A program made the position numbers and the translations under genes. Positions 35,191-43,221 of a DNA stretch of 64,000 nt are shown in pieces (position 1 is the stretch's first letter; every line of letters begins with the position of its first letter). Origin of the DNA: an uncultured Pelagibacteraceae bacterium (lineage in GTDB: Bacteria > Pseudomonadota > Alphaproteobacteria > Pelagibacterales > Pelagibacteraceae); the NCBI GenBank assembly GCA_902521675.1, contig CABYSP010000001.1, forward strand, positions 1-64,000. Direction: 5' to 3'. The notes under the pieces were generated by a model. The model saw only the letters and a list, made by a program, of their open reading frames with translations, searched no databases and had not been told where the DNA came from.

Positions 35191-36681
35191 ATGAGCAAAA
35201 CAAATTTTTTTGTAAAATATTTTAAAAACATTAATAATTTTATTAATAATCTTTTAGAAAAAAATTTAAACAAGTTAAATTTTAAGAATCTAAGCTTTTT
35301 ATTTAAAAATAATAAAATAATTTTAACTTTTGTCGCACTTTTTGTTATTTTTATTTCTTATTTATTAACACCCACTTTTTATAATCAAAATGATATTTCA
35401 AAAAAGCTGAAAAATGAGCTTCAAACGAAATTTGGTTTAAATTTTAAATTTTCTAAAAATATAAAATATAATTTTTTCCCCAAACCTCATTTTATAATCA
35501 CAGACTCTAAAATTCTTAATAAAGAACAGGAAATTTCTAAAATTAGTAAATTAAAAATTTTTATTTCATTTGATGATCTTTTTTCTTTAAAAAATACCGA
35601 AGTAAGAGATTTAATTTTAGAAAATGCTAATTTTTATTTAAATACAAAAAATTATAATTTTTTTAAAGAGATATTAAATAGAAGTTTCCTAGATGGAGAT
35701 ATAATAATTAATAATAGCAATATTTTTTTTAAATATTTAGAGGATGAAGTTTTATTTATAATCAAAATTTTTAAAATGAAATATTATTTTGACACAAAAG
35801 AATTAAAAAATATTTTCTATTCAGAAAATGAAATATTCAATATCCCTTTTTCAGTGAAGTCTTTTTTTAGTGAAGATAAGAATAAGAATTTATCTACAAT
35901 TAATTTTAATTTAATGAAACTAAATATTGAGAATGAATTGATTTTTGGGAATGATATAAAAGTTGGTAAATCAAAATTATATTTAAATAAAATAAAAAGA
36001 TTAGTAGATTATAAAATTGAAAAAAATTCGTTTGAATTTCACATATTTGACAAAATTGATCAACCCGATGTTACCTATAAAGGCAAATTTAATTTTAAAC
36101 CTTTTTTTTCAAATATAGAGGGTAGCTTAGATGAGATAAATTTAAATAACTTATTTAGTTCTAATGCTATTATTGCTCAACTTTTAAAAACTGAAATATT
36201 TAACAATAAAAATATTGATTTTAAATTAAGTATAAATGCAGATAAAGTTTATAACAATACTAACTTTAAAAATATTAATTTAAATTCAAAAATTCAAGAG
36301 GGATTAATTGATACAGATAATACAAAATTTGAATGGAGGGATTTTGCAAATTTTGAATTATTTGAAAGCTTAATTTTTGTTAAAGATGGCGAGTTAGTTT
36401 TGGATGGAAAATTAAAAATAAATGTGCAAGATCATAATGAGATATATAAATTTCTTTTAACACCTAAAAATTACAGAAATAAAATTGATCAAATAGATTT
36501 AAATTTTACTTATAATTTTGATCAAAAAATAGCTGCATTAAGAGACATTAAAATTGATGACAAAATTAATCAAAATATTAATAAAATTTTAAGTAATATA
36601 ATTATAAAAAAAGATGATTTGCAAAACAAAATTTATTTTAAAAACTTATTAAATGAAGCAATTAAAAGTTATGCTGGATAA
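35191..36681 (+). CDS. AsmA-family-like membrane-anchored protein
   Basis: A 496-aa protein with one membrane helix (residues about 46-65, IILTFVALFVIFISYLL) and a long periplasmic part. The N-terminal motif just after the helix (ISKKLKNELQTKFGLNFKFSKNIKYNFFPKPHFIITD in parts; strand-turn pattern of a phospholipid-transport/AsmA chorein-like start) and KLKIFISFDDLF, VRDLILENANFYL fit the AsmA superfamily, thought to help move lipids across the periplasm or support outer-membrane assembly. The rest is beta-rich and very Asn/Lys-rich. It is shorter than classical AsmA (about 600+ aa). It is divergent from uvrD and overlaps the convergent fumC by 13 bp. Confidence 0.75.
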   Translation: MSKTNFFVKYFKNINNFINNLLEKNLNKLNFKNLSFLFKNNKIILTFVALFVIFISYLLTPTFYNQNDISKKLKNELQTKFGLNFKFSKNIKYNFFPKPHFIITDSKILNKEQEISKISKLKIFISFDDLFSLKNTEVRDLILENANFYLNTKNYNFFKEILNRSFLDGDIIINNSNIFFKYLEDEVLFIIKIFKMKYYFDTKELKNIFYSENEIFNIPFSVKSFFSEDKNKNLSTINFNLMKLNIENELIFGNDIKVGKSKLYLNKIKRLVDYKIEKNSFEFHIFDKIDQPDVTYKGKFNFKPFFSNIEGSLDEINLNNLFSSNAIIAQLLKTEIFNNKNIDFKLSINADKVYNNTNFKNINLNSKIQEGLIDTDNTKFEWRDFANFELFESLIFVKDGELVLDGKLKINVQDHNEIYKFLLTPKNYRNKIDQIDLNFTYNFDQKIAALRDIKIDDKINQNINKILSNIIIKKDDLQNKIYFKNLLNEAIKSYAG

Positions 36682-38057
36682 ATCATTTTTTTAGGATCAA
36701 CAATTTTATTATAATCTTTTTCGTTTATTAATCCTGTTTTTAAAGTTTCAAATTTTAAAGTAGTGTTATTTTTAAGTGCATTTTTTGCTATCCTTGCGGC
36801 ATTATCGTAACCAATGTGTGGAGCTAATGCAGTTACTAGCATAAGTGAATTATCTAGATGTTCTTGAATTTTCTTTTTATTAGCTTTTATACCTTTGATG
36901 CAATATAGAGCAAAATTTTTTGTGCTGTCAGCAATCAAGTCAATTGATTGCAAGATGTTGTGAGCTATTAAAGGTTTAAAAACATTTAGCTCAAAATGAC
37001 CATGAGATCCTGCCATAGTTATACCATTATGGTTGCCAATAACTTTTACACAAACCATTGTTACAGCCTCACATTGTGTTGGATTAACTTTCCCTGGCAT
37101 TATAGATGAGCCTGGCTCATTTTCAGGTAAGATTAATTCTCCGTATCCAGCTCTTGGGCCAGAACCTAAGAAACGAATATCATTAGATATTTTCATTAAA
37201 GCTACCGCACAGGTATTGAGAGCGCCAGAAAAATTAACAATTGCATCATGAGCAGCAAGTTCTGCAAATTTATTTGGAGCTGGTTTAAATTTGATTTTAG
37301 TAAATTTAGCAATTTCTTTTATAATTTTTTTATCAAAATTTTTCTTAGAATTTATTCCTGTACCAACAGCAGTACCACCTTGAGCAAGAAACAATATTTC
37401 TTTTAGTGCATATTCTATTCTTTCAATACTTTTTTTAACTTGAAAATGATATCCTGAAAACTCTTGTCCGAGAGATAGTGGAGTAGCATCTTGCAAATGA
37501 GTTCTTCCAATTTTTACTATATTTTTAAATTCATTAGATTTTTTTTTTAGTTCCTTTTCTAAAATTTTTAAGCTTGGTAGCATTTTAGAAATAGTTTCTT
37601 TAGCAACAGAGATGTGCATTGCAGTTGGAAAAACATCATTTGTTGATTGCGATTTGTTTACATGGTCGTTTGGATGAACTGGCTTTTTTGTACCTTTTTT
37701 TCCACCTAAAATTTCTATTGCCCTATTTGCAATGACTTCATTTACGTTCATATTTGTTTGTGTCCCAGAACCAGTTTGCCAGACTTTTAAAGGAAAGTTT
37801 TCATCTAACTTACCCTTGATTACTTCATCTGATGCTTTGATTATTGCTTTAGAAATTTTACCATCAATTAATTTATCTTTAGCATGAACAATTGCAGCGG
37901 ATCTTTTGATAATCGCTATTGATTTAATAATTGAGATATTAACTAAAATTTTTCCAATATTAAAAAATTTATTGGATCTCTGAGTAGATGCGCCCCAATA
38001 TTTATCATTTGGGACATTTATACTTCCAATACTGTCAAATTCTTTTCTTAATTTCAT
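36669..38057 (-). CDS. fumC: Fumarate hydratase class II
   Basis: A 462-aa TCA-cycle enzyme interconverting fumarate and malate without an iron-sulfur cluster. Motifs: DKYWGASTQRS near the start, GSGTQTNMNVNEV, HPNDHVNKSQSTNDVFPTAMH (given in part), GRTHLQDATPLSLGQE, and the superfamily signature GSSIMPGKVNPTQCEA, which carries the mobile-loop serine. Normal length. It runs opposite to the asmA-like gene with a 13-bp overlap; its start faces the MazG-like gene with a 67-bp divergent gap that must hold both promoters. Confidence 0.96.
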   Translation of the reverse strand: MKLRKEFDSIGSINVPNDKYWGASTQRSNKFFNIGKILVNISIIKSIAIIKRSAAIVHAKDKLIDGKISKAIIKASDEVIKGKLDENFPLKVWQTGSGTQTNMNVNEVIANRAIEILGGKKGTKKPVHPNDHVNKSQSTNDVFPTAMHISVAKETISKMLPSLKILEKELKKKSNEFKNIVKIGRTHLQDATPLSLGQEFSGYHFQVKKSIERIEYALKEILFLAQGGTAVGTGINSKKNFDKKIIKEIAKFTKIKFKPAPNKFAELAAHDAIVNFSGALNTCAVALMKISNDIRFLGSGPRAGYGELILPENEPGSSIMPGKVNPTQCEAVTMVCVKVIGNHNGITMAGSHGHFELNVFKPLIAHNILQSIDLIADSTKNFALYCIKGIKANKKKIQEHLDNSLMLVTALAPHIGYDNAARIAKNALKNNTTLKFETLKTGLINEKDYNKIVDPKKMIYPA

Positions 38058-38124
38058 TGATTAATTTTTAAGTAACAAATAATTATTAACATACAATAAT
38101 TTTTTAAAAACATACAGGAGCATT

Positions 38125-38496
38125 ATGTCGAATTTTAGTAAAGTTGGTACTTTCATGAAAACTTTTGGTCAGGAGGTTAAAACTAAACCTTCATTTAGCA
38201 CTGATAAAATAAATAAATTAAGGTTAGACCTAATTAAAGAGGAATTAGAAGAGCTTACAGAAGCTATGAATAATAAGGATTTATTGGAAGTGGCTGATGC
38301 GTTAACAGATATATTATATGTTACTTATGGAGCAGGGCACGCCTTTGGAATTGATTTGGATAAGTGTTTTGATGAAGTCCAAAATTCAAATATGAGCAAG
38401 TTAGACGAAAATGGTAAACCTATTTACAATGACTCTGGAAAAGTCATGAAAGGCCCTAACTATTTTAAGCCAGATTTGTCAAAGTTTGTGAATTAA
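38125..38496 (+). CDS. MazG-like all-alpha NTP pyrophosphohydrolase
   Basis: A 123-aa protein of the MazG/phosphoribosyl-ATP pyrophosphohydrolase-like group. The helical metal motif is clear: LIKEELEELTEAM (ExxEE-type) followed about 20 residues later by VADALTDILYVTYGAGHAFG (DxxxD). Such enzymes cleave nucleoside triphosphates to monophosphate and pyrophosphate, often as house-cleaning or dUTP removal; the actual substrate here is unknown. The C-terminal part (NSNMSKLDENGKPI) is typical of the stand-alone phage/bacterial subgroup. RBS CAGGAG lies 9 bp upstream. It overlaps nadC (convergent) by 4 bp. Confidence 0.85.
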   Translation: MSNFSKVGTFMKTFGQEVKTKPSFSTDKINKLRLDLIKEELEELTEAMNNKDLLEVADALTDILYVTYGAGHAFGIDLDKCFDEVQNSNMSKLDENGKPIYNDSGKVMKGPNYFKPDLSKFVN

Positions 38497-39326
38497 ATTT
38501 CTAACTTAAAGTCAATTGCAGCAGCGCTGTGTGTAATACTGCCAACAGAAATTCTATTAATTCCAGTAGAAGCAATTCTTTTTACAGTTTTTAAAGTAAC
38601 ATTGCCTGATGCTTCAGTCTCATAATGATTTTTAGCAATTTTAACACCATCTCTTAAATTTTTAATACTCATATTATCAAGCAGAACAGTATTAAATTTT
38701 AGACCTAATATTGATTTAAGTTGTTTTATTGTATCAACCTCAACTGTAATTTTTTTTCCTTTTTTATTTTTTATTGCCTTTAAGACCAAAGTTTTTAAAT
38801 CTGAACTAGCTATGTGGTTATCTTTAATCAGATATTCATCACTTAAATTAAATCTATGATTTGTGCCACCACCTAATTTTACAGCATATTTTTGGACAAC
38901 TCTTAAATTAGGAATTGTTTTTCTTGTACAACAAATTTTAGTTTTTTTTCCTACTAATTTAACAAACTCATTTGTTTTAGTTGCTATTCCAGAAATATGA
39001 GACAAAAAATTTAAAGCTACTCTTTCAGCTATTAGAATATTTTTTACATTACCTTTAATTAAAGCTACTAAATTTCCTTTTTTAACTCTAGAACCATCTT
39101 TTTTCTTAATAATGAATTTTATTTTATTATCAATTAATGCAAAAGTTTGTTTAGCAAATAACAATCCTCCAACAATTGCACTTTGATTTGCAATTAATTT
39201 AACCGTTACAATTTTATCATCTTTAATTAAACTTGAAGTGATATCTCCTGAAGGATAAAGATCTTCGTTTAATGCTAGCTTTACAGTACTTTTGATAAAT
39301 TCTTTGCTTAGTTTTATTTTTGACAC
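38493..39326 (-). CDS. nadC: Nicotinate-nucleotide pyrophosphorylase (quinolinate phosphoribosyltransferase)
   Basis: A 277-aa enzyme converting quinolinate and PRPP to nicotinate mononucleotide in de novo NAD synthesis. Motifs: LNEDLYPSGDITS, ERVALNFLSHISGIAT, CCTRKTIPNLRVVQKYAV (substrate-binding Arg/Lys), GGGTNHRFNLSDEYLIKDNHI, VEVDTIKQL, LLDNMS and SGNVTLKTV / GINRISVGSITHSA near the C-terminus. The start is a GTG at 39326, 4 bp after the nadA stop; it yields the expected N-terminal helix. nadA-nadC form an operon. nadB is not nearby, so iminoaspartate must come from a gene elsewhere. Confidence 0.95.
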   Translation of the reverse strand: MSKIKLSKEFIKSTVKLALNEDLYPSGDITSSLIKDDKIVTVKLIANQSAIVGGLLFAKQTFALIDNKIKFIIKKKDGSRVKKGNLVALIKGNVKNILIAERVALNFLSHISGIATKTNEFVKLVGKKTKICCTRKTIPNLRVVQKYAVKLGGGTNHRFNLSDEYLIKDNHIASSDLKTLVLKAIKNKKGKKITVEVDTIKQLKSILGLKFNTVLLDNMSIKNLRDGVKIAKNHYETEASGNVTLKTVKRIASTGINRISVGSITHSAAAIDFKLEI

Positions 39327-39330
39327 TTAA

Positions 39331-40320
39331 TTATCTGCCAATTGCTGCCATTCTCTCCACAGATATTCTGGCTTTCTCAATTGTTTCTTTGTCCATAATT
39401 ATTTCACCAGTTTCGTTTTCTAAACAATCTAATATCTTTGGAAGTGTAATTTTTTTCATGTGAGGACACATATTACATGGTTTAACAAAGTCTACATTTG
39501 GATTTTCTATCTGGATATTGTCACTCATTGAGCACTCAGTAACCATCATCACTTTTTTTGGTTGATTATCTTTTACATATTTTATCATTCCCGATGTCGA
39601 TCCTGCAAAATCACTTGCTTCAATTACATCAGGAGGACATTCTGGGTGTGCAATAATTTTAATTCCTGGATTATTTTTTCTTATATCCTCTATTTCTTTT
39701 TTATTAAATTGATCATGAACAATGCAAATTCCTTTCCATGAAATAATTTCAACATCAGTTTGAGAAGCAACATATTTAGCTAAATAATCATCAGGTAAAA
39801 ATATTACTCTTTTTACTCCAAGCGATTTAACTATTTTAACTGCGTTCGCAGATGTACAACAAACATCTGTTTCAGCTTTAACCTCTGCAGATGTGTTAAC
39901 ATAGGACACAACAGGAACGCCTGGGTATTTTTCTTTTAATAGCCTAACATCTTTACCTGTAATAGACGATGATAAAGAACAGCCAGCATCCATATCAGGA
40001 AGAATGACTTTTTTATTAGGACTCATTAATTTTGCAGTTTCTGCCATGAAATGTACCCCAGCCATTAAAATTATATCAGCTGAAGTTTTTGAGGCTTCAA
40101 TTGCTAATGCAAGAGAGTCCGCAGAAAAATCTGCAACACCATGATAAATTTCTGGGGTTTGATAATTGTGGGCTAGAATTACAGCATTCTTTTCTTTTTT
40201 TAATTTGTTAATTTTGTGAATGTATGGAGCATGCACAGACCATTCAATTTCAGGCATAACCTTAGAAATTTTTTGATAAATAGGATCTGTTGCTTTACGC
40301 ACTTCTTGTGTAAATTCCAT
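39331..40320 (-). CDS. nadA: Quinolinate synthase
   Basis: A 329-aa [4Fe-4S] enzyme that condenses iminoaspartate with dihydroxyacetone phosphate to quinolinate. The three repeated domains show AVILAHNYQTPEIYHGVADFSADSLALA (in part), MAETAKLMSPNK, MDAGCSL, VCCTSANAV, HPECPPDVI, TECSMSDNIQ and PCNMCPHMK; the three cluster cysteines are the ones in AGCSL, TECS and CNMC-type motifs. The ATG at 40320 is chosen; the frame extends to a TTG at 40335. It is followed by nadC with a 4-bp gap and stands 55 bp from a divergent tRNA-Leu. Confidence 0.95.
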   Translation of the reverse strand: MEFTQEVRKATDPIYQKISKVMPEIEWSVHAPYIHKINKLKKEKNAVILAHNYQTPEIYHGVADFSADSLALAIEASKTSADIILMAGVHFMAETAKLMSPNKKVILPDMDAGCSLSSSITGKDVRLLKEKYPGVPVVSYVNTSAEVKAETDVCCTSANAVKIVKSLGVKRVIFLPDDYLAKYVASQTDVEIISWKGICIVHDQFNKKEIEDIRKNNPGIKIIAHPECPPDVIEASDFAGSTSGMIKYVKDNQPKKVMMVTECSMSDNIQIENPNVDFVKPCNMCPHMKKITLPKILDCLENETGEIIMDKETIEKARISVERMAAIGR

Positions 40321-40375
40321 GGGGATTTTTACCAATTTGAATCATGATTGTCATTCATTTATTATGAGACATATC

Positions 40376-40461
40376 GCGGTCGTGCTGAAATTGGTAGACA
40401 GGCACGGTTGAGGGCCGTGTGGACCTAGTCCATGAGAGTTCGAGTCTCTCCGACCGCACCA
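40376..40461 (+). tRNA. tRNA-Leu(GAG)
   Basis: An 86-nt class II tRNA with encoded ACCA. The acceptor is GCGGTCG/CGACCGC, the D arm has the TTGGTA loop, the anticodon arm is CACGG-TTGAGGG-CCGTG (anticodon GAG at 40410-40412), a long variable arm follows, and the T arm is GAGAG-TTCGAGT-CTCTC. All conserved loop positions are present, in contrast with the valine tRNA at 3922. Confidence 0.96.
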
Positions 40462-40487
40462 AAGTGAATTTTATATAGGAGTTTTTG

Positions 40488-40649
40488 ATGGATAAATTAC
40501 TTTCAGTAATATTTATGGTAGGAGTTTTGCTTTTAGTTCTTCCAAGTTTTTTACAATCAAATTCTAAATTAAAGCAATTTCTTAAAAATCTCAGTATTTG
40601 GATTATTATAGTTTTAATAATTTTAATGGTTGTTTATTTATTTAAATAA
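40488..40649 (+). CDS. Small two-helix membrane protein (53 aa)
   Basis: A 53-codon frame (ATG at 40488, TAA at 40647) with an upstream TAGGAG (40476-40481) at good spacing. The product has two hydrophobic helices (LLSVIFMVGVLLLVLPSFL and IWIIIVLIILMVVYLF) joined by a basic Ser/Lys/Gln loop, and ends in FK. It lies directly after tRNA-Leu and 5 bp before the convergent ygfZ stop. I do not recognise a family. The ribosome-binding site, hydrophobic pattern and tight packing support a real gene; function is unknown. Confidence 0.55.
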   Translation: MDKLLSVIFMVGVLLLVLPSFLQSNSKLKQFLKNLSIWIIIVLIILMVVYLFK

Positions 40650-40654
40650 GAAAA

Positions 40655-41545
40655 TTAGTTTTTTATCCAATCAGGTTTATTGATATTTATTGAAGCTTCT
40701 TTTGTTTTAAAATTTGCTTTTTCATCAAAGTTTTCATTTAAGTATTTAATTAAAGCAAAAGGGTAGTCGCTATCAATTAACACCTTTCCTACTTCAATTT
40801 CATTATTATAGATACTTTCACCTTCGTGCAGTTTTCCATTAATTACATTTATTGGAAACAATCTTTTTGAAAGCTTGTTCTTTAATTTAATTCGTGCTGT
40901 ATTTTCTTGACCAACATAACAGCCTTTTTTGAAATCAATTCCATTTAATTCTTCAAAATTGCATTCAATACCAAATAATTTTTCTTTCAATTTATTTAAA
41001 TCTTTTGGAACTATTCCAAGTTCATGACTTAAGGAATAATATTCTTTAAGATCAGCGTCATGAAGATCTAGTTTTTTTAAAGATAAATAAAGTTTTTCTA
41101 AATTAATAATTAATCTAGCACCCAAATTCTTATTTCTCGGATCTAAAAAAATTGGATCTTCTCTATATTTAATTGTGCATCCAGGTATATCTTTTGCTGT
41201 ATCAAAGGTTAAAAATTTTTCATTAGAAAATGCTGCTACAACAAATTCATTACTTAAATTTAGAATTTCAACTTTTGATCTTAATTTATATAGGGATAAT
41301 TGTGTGAATAACTCCTCTGCCTGGGGTTTTTCACAATCTAAAAGATATCCAGACTTATGTTTTACAATTATAAATTCATATAAAAATTTACCTTGTGGTG
41401 TAAGCAATGAACTAAAACAACTATTTACATCACTTACTTTGTTTATATCGTTACTAATAAGATTTTGAAGAAACTCTTTCGCATCTTCTCCGTTAATATA
41501 AAGAATTGCTCTGTCATCTAAAATGTAAACGTTTTTGATATTCAT
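40655..41545 (-). CDS. ygfZ: YgfZ/GcvT-like folate-binding protein (Fe-S cluster assembly factor)
   Basis: A 296-aa folate-binding protein of the COG0354 family, related to the T-protein of glycine cleavage. The diagnostic motif GCYVGQENTARIK is present near residue 210-222, preceded by GIDFK. N-terminal INGEDAKEFLQNLISNDI and TPQGKFLYEFIIV match the family. YgfZ helps repair or assemble certain [4Fe-4S] enzymes such as MiaB with tetrahydrofolate. Slightly shorter C-terminus than E. coli YgfZ. Divergent from pyrC with a 43-bp gap. Confidence 0.92.
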   Translation of the reverse strand: MNIKNVYILDDRAILYINGEDAKEFLQNLISNDINKVSDVNSCFSSLLTPQGKFLYEFIIVKHKSGYLLDCEKPQAEELFTQLSLYKLRSKVEILNLSNEFVVAAFSNEKFLTFDTAKDIPGCTIKYREDPIFLDPRNKNLGARLIINLEKLYLSLKKLDLHDADLKEYYSLSHELGIVPKDLNKLKEKLFGIECNFEELNGIDFKKGCYVGQENTARIKLKNKLSKRLFPINVINGKLHEGESIYNNEIEVGKVLIDSDYPFALIKYLNENFDEKANFKTKEASININKPDWIKN

Positions 41546-41588
41546 AATTGATTAATTATAGAATGTAATATAATAACAATTTCTCAAA

Positions 41589-42896
41589 ATGTTAGATCTT
41601 ATAATTAAAAATGGACAATGTTACATCGATGGTGAGTTAAAAGATGTAGATGTTGCTATAAAAGATGGAAAAATCCAGCAGATTGGACAAATTTCAGAGG
41701 AAGCAAAAGAGACAATTAATGCAGAAGGCCACACAGTATTACCTGGTTGCATAGATACCCAAACACATTTTAGAGAACCAGGATCAACAGATACTGAGGA
41801 TCTTCATTCAGGAAGTAGAGCAGCGATAGCAGGAGGTATTACAAGTGTGTTTGAAATGCCAAACACCAATCCCCCAACTTCAAACATGAAAGAATTTCAA
41901 AGAAAATTAGATCTCGCAAAAAATAGAATGTATTGCAACTATGCTTTTTATTTTGGAGCAACAGCTAACAATGCGGATGATTTAGCAAGTCTAGACGGCT
42001 TGGAAGGGTGCTGTGGAATTAAGCTTTTTGCAGGTTCTTCGACTGGTAATTTATTAGTTGCTGAAGAAGACGATATAGATAAGGTTTTTCAAAATGCTTC
42101 AAAAGTCGTAGCAGTCCATTCTGAAGATGAAGCAATTTTAAAAAATAATAAGAAATTGATTAAAGAAGGTGATGTTCATACCCATCCCGTATGGAGAAGT
42201 GTAGAATGTGCAATAGCATCTACTAGAAGAATTGTTCGAATTGCAGAAAAGCACAATAAAAAAGCTCATGTACTTCATATTACAACAAAAGAAGAAATTG
42301 ATTTTCTATCTCAACACAAAGGAAACATTACATTTGAGATTACTCCCCAGCATTTAACTCTCTATGCTCCAGACTGTTATGACAAGCTTGGGACTTATGC
42401 TCAGATGAACCCACCATTAAGAGATAAATCTCATTATGATAGATTGTGGTATGGGGTAAGAAATAATTTCAATGATACTATTGGATCTGATCATGCACCT
42501 CACTTAAAAGAAAATAAAGATAAGGTATATCCAAATACTCCTTCAGGAATGCCAGGAGTTCAAACTTTAATGCCTGTGATGCTAAATCACATAAATGATG
42601 GAAAATTATCACTTAATCAATTAATGAATTTTGTTTGTGAAAATCCAGTGAAAATCTTTGGAATAAAAAACAAAGGATTTATTAAAGTAGGTTTTGATGC
42701 AGACTTTACTATTGTAGATATGAATAAAACAATTGAAATTAAGAATGAAAATATTGAGAGTAAATGCAAATGGTCACCTTTTAATGGATTTAAATTCAAG
42801 GGAACACCAACACACACAATTATTGCAGGTAAAATTAAAATGCAGGATGGAAAAATTTTAGGAGATCCTGATGGAACACCTTTGCAGTTTAGCTAA
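41589..42896 (+). CDS. pyrC: Dihydroorotase, alphaproteobacterial type I-like
   Basis: A 435-aa amidohydrolase closing carbamoyl aspartate to dihydroorotate in pyrimidine synthesis. Metal site: IDTQTHFREPGSTDTE (a standard DHO reads DxHxHFREPG; here the first His is Gln), the carboxylated-lysine motif GIKLFAGSS, VVAVHSEDE, HVLHITTKEE, and GSDHAPH with the catalytic Asp. EMPNTNPPT binds substrate. The His-to-Gln change also occurs, as far as I recall, in alphaproteobacterial homologues, so it may define a group with an altered metal centre. Allantoinase or hydantoinase is the alternative. Its stop overlaps the convergent SMR gene by 8 bp. Confidence 0.88.
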   Translation: MLDLIIKNGQCYIDGELKDVDVAIKDGKIQQIGQISEEAKETINAEGHTVLPGCIDTQTHFREPGSTDTEDLHSGSRAAIAGGITSVFEMPNTNPPTSNMKEFQRKLDLAKNRMYCNYAFYFGATANNADDLASLDGLEGCCGIKLFAGSSTGNLLVAEEDDIDKVFQNASKVVAVHSEDEAILKNNKKLIKEGDVHTHPVWRSVECAIASTRRIVRIAEKHNKKAHVLHITTKEEIDFLSQHKGNITFEITPQHLTLYAPDCYDKLGTYAQMNPPLRDKSHYDRLWYGVRNNFNDTIGSDHAPHLKENKDKVYPNTPSGMPGVQTLMPVMLNHINDGKLSLNQLMNFVCENPVKIFGIKNKGFIKVGFDADFTIVDMNKTIEIKNENIESKCKWSPFNGFKFKGTPTHTIIAGKIKMQDGKILGDPDGTPLQFS

Positions 42897-43221
42897 GCTT
42901 TCCAGTAAAACTATTTACTAAAATTACACCAATAACAATTAAAAATAATCCTAATATTGCTTGCCATGCTAAAGTTTGTTTAAAAAAAATATAACCAAGA
43001 ATTGCTATTGTAAAAATTCCAAGACCACTCCATGTTGCGTACACTATTGCTATAGGAAGTTTATTAACTACAAAAGTTAACAGATAAAAAGCTGTGAGAT
43101 AAAAAGCAGATAGAGCAAGTGTTGGTATAAGTTTTGTAAAGTTTTGAGAAACAGGGAGCAGCATTGTTCCAGCAACCTCACAAAAAATCGCAGCGATTAA
43201 AAAAATATAAGTTTTAACCAT
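42889..43221 (-). CDS. Small multidrug resistance (SMR/EmrE-type) transporter
   Basis: A 110-aa inner-membrane protein with four helices. The key glutamate is in IFCEVAGTMLLP (Glu near residue 15), with AIVYATWSGLGIF in helix 3 and a typical GVILVN helix 4. SMR proteins are dual-topology dimers that exchange cationic compounds, guanidinium or polyamines for protons. The AxxxAxWxGxG pattern favours the EmrE/QacE branch over SugE, but the substrate cannot be read from sequence. It overlaps the upstream prpE-like gene by 8 bp. Confidence 0.92.
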   Translation of the reverse strand: MVKTYIFLIAAIFCEVAGTMLLPVSQNFTKLIPTLALSAFYLTAFYLLTFVVNKLPIAIVYATWSGLGIFTIAILGYIFFKQTLAWQAILGLFLIVIGVILVNSFTGKLS

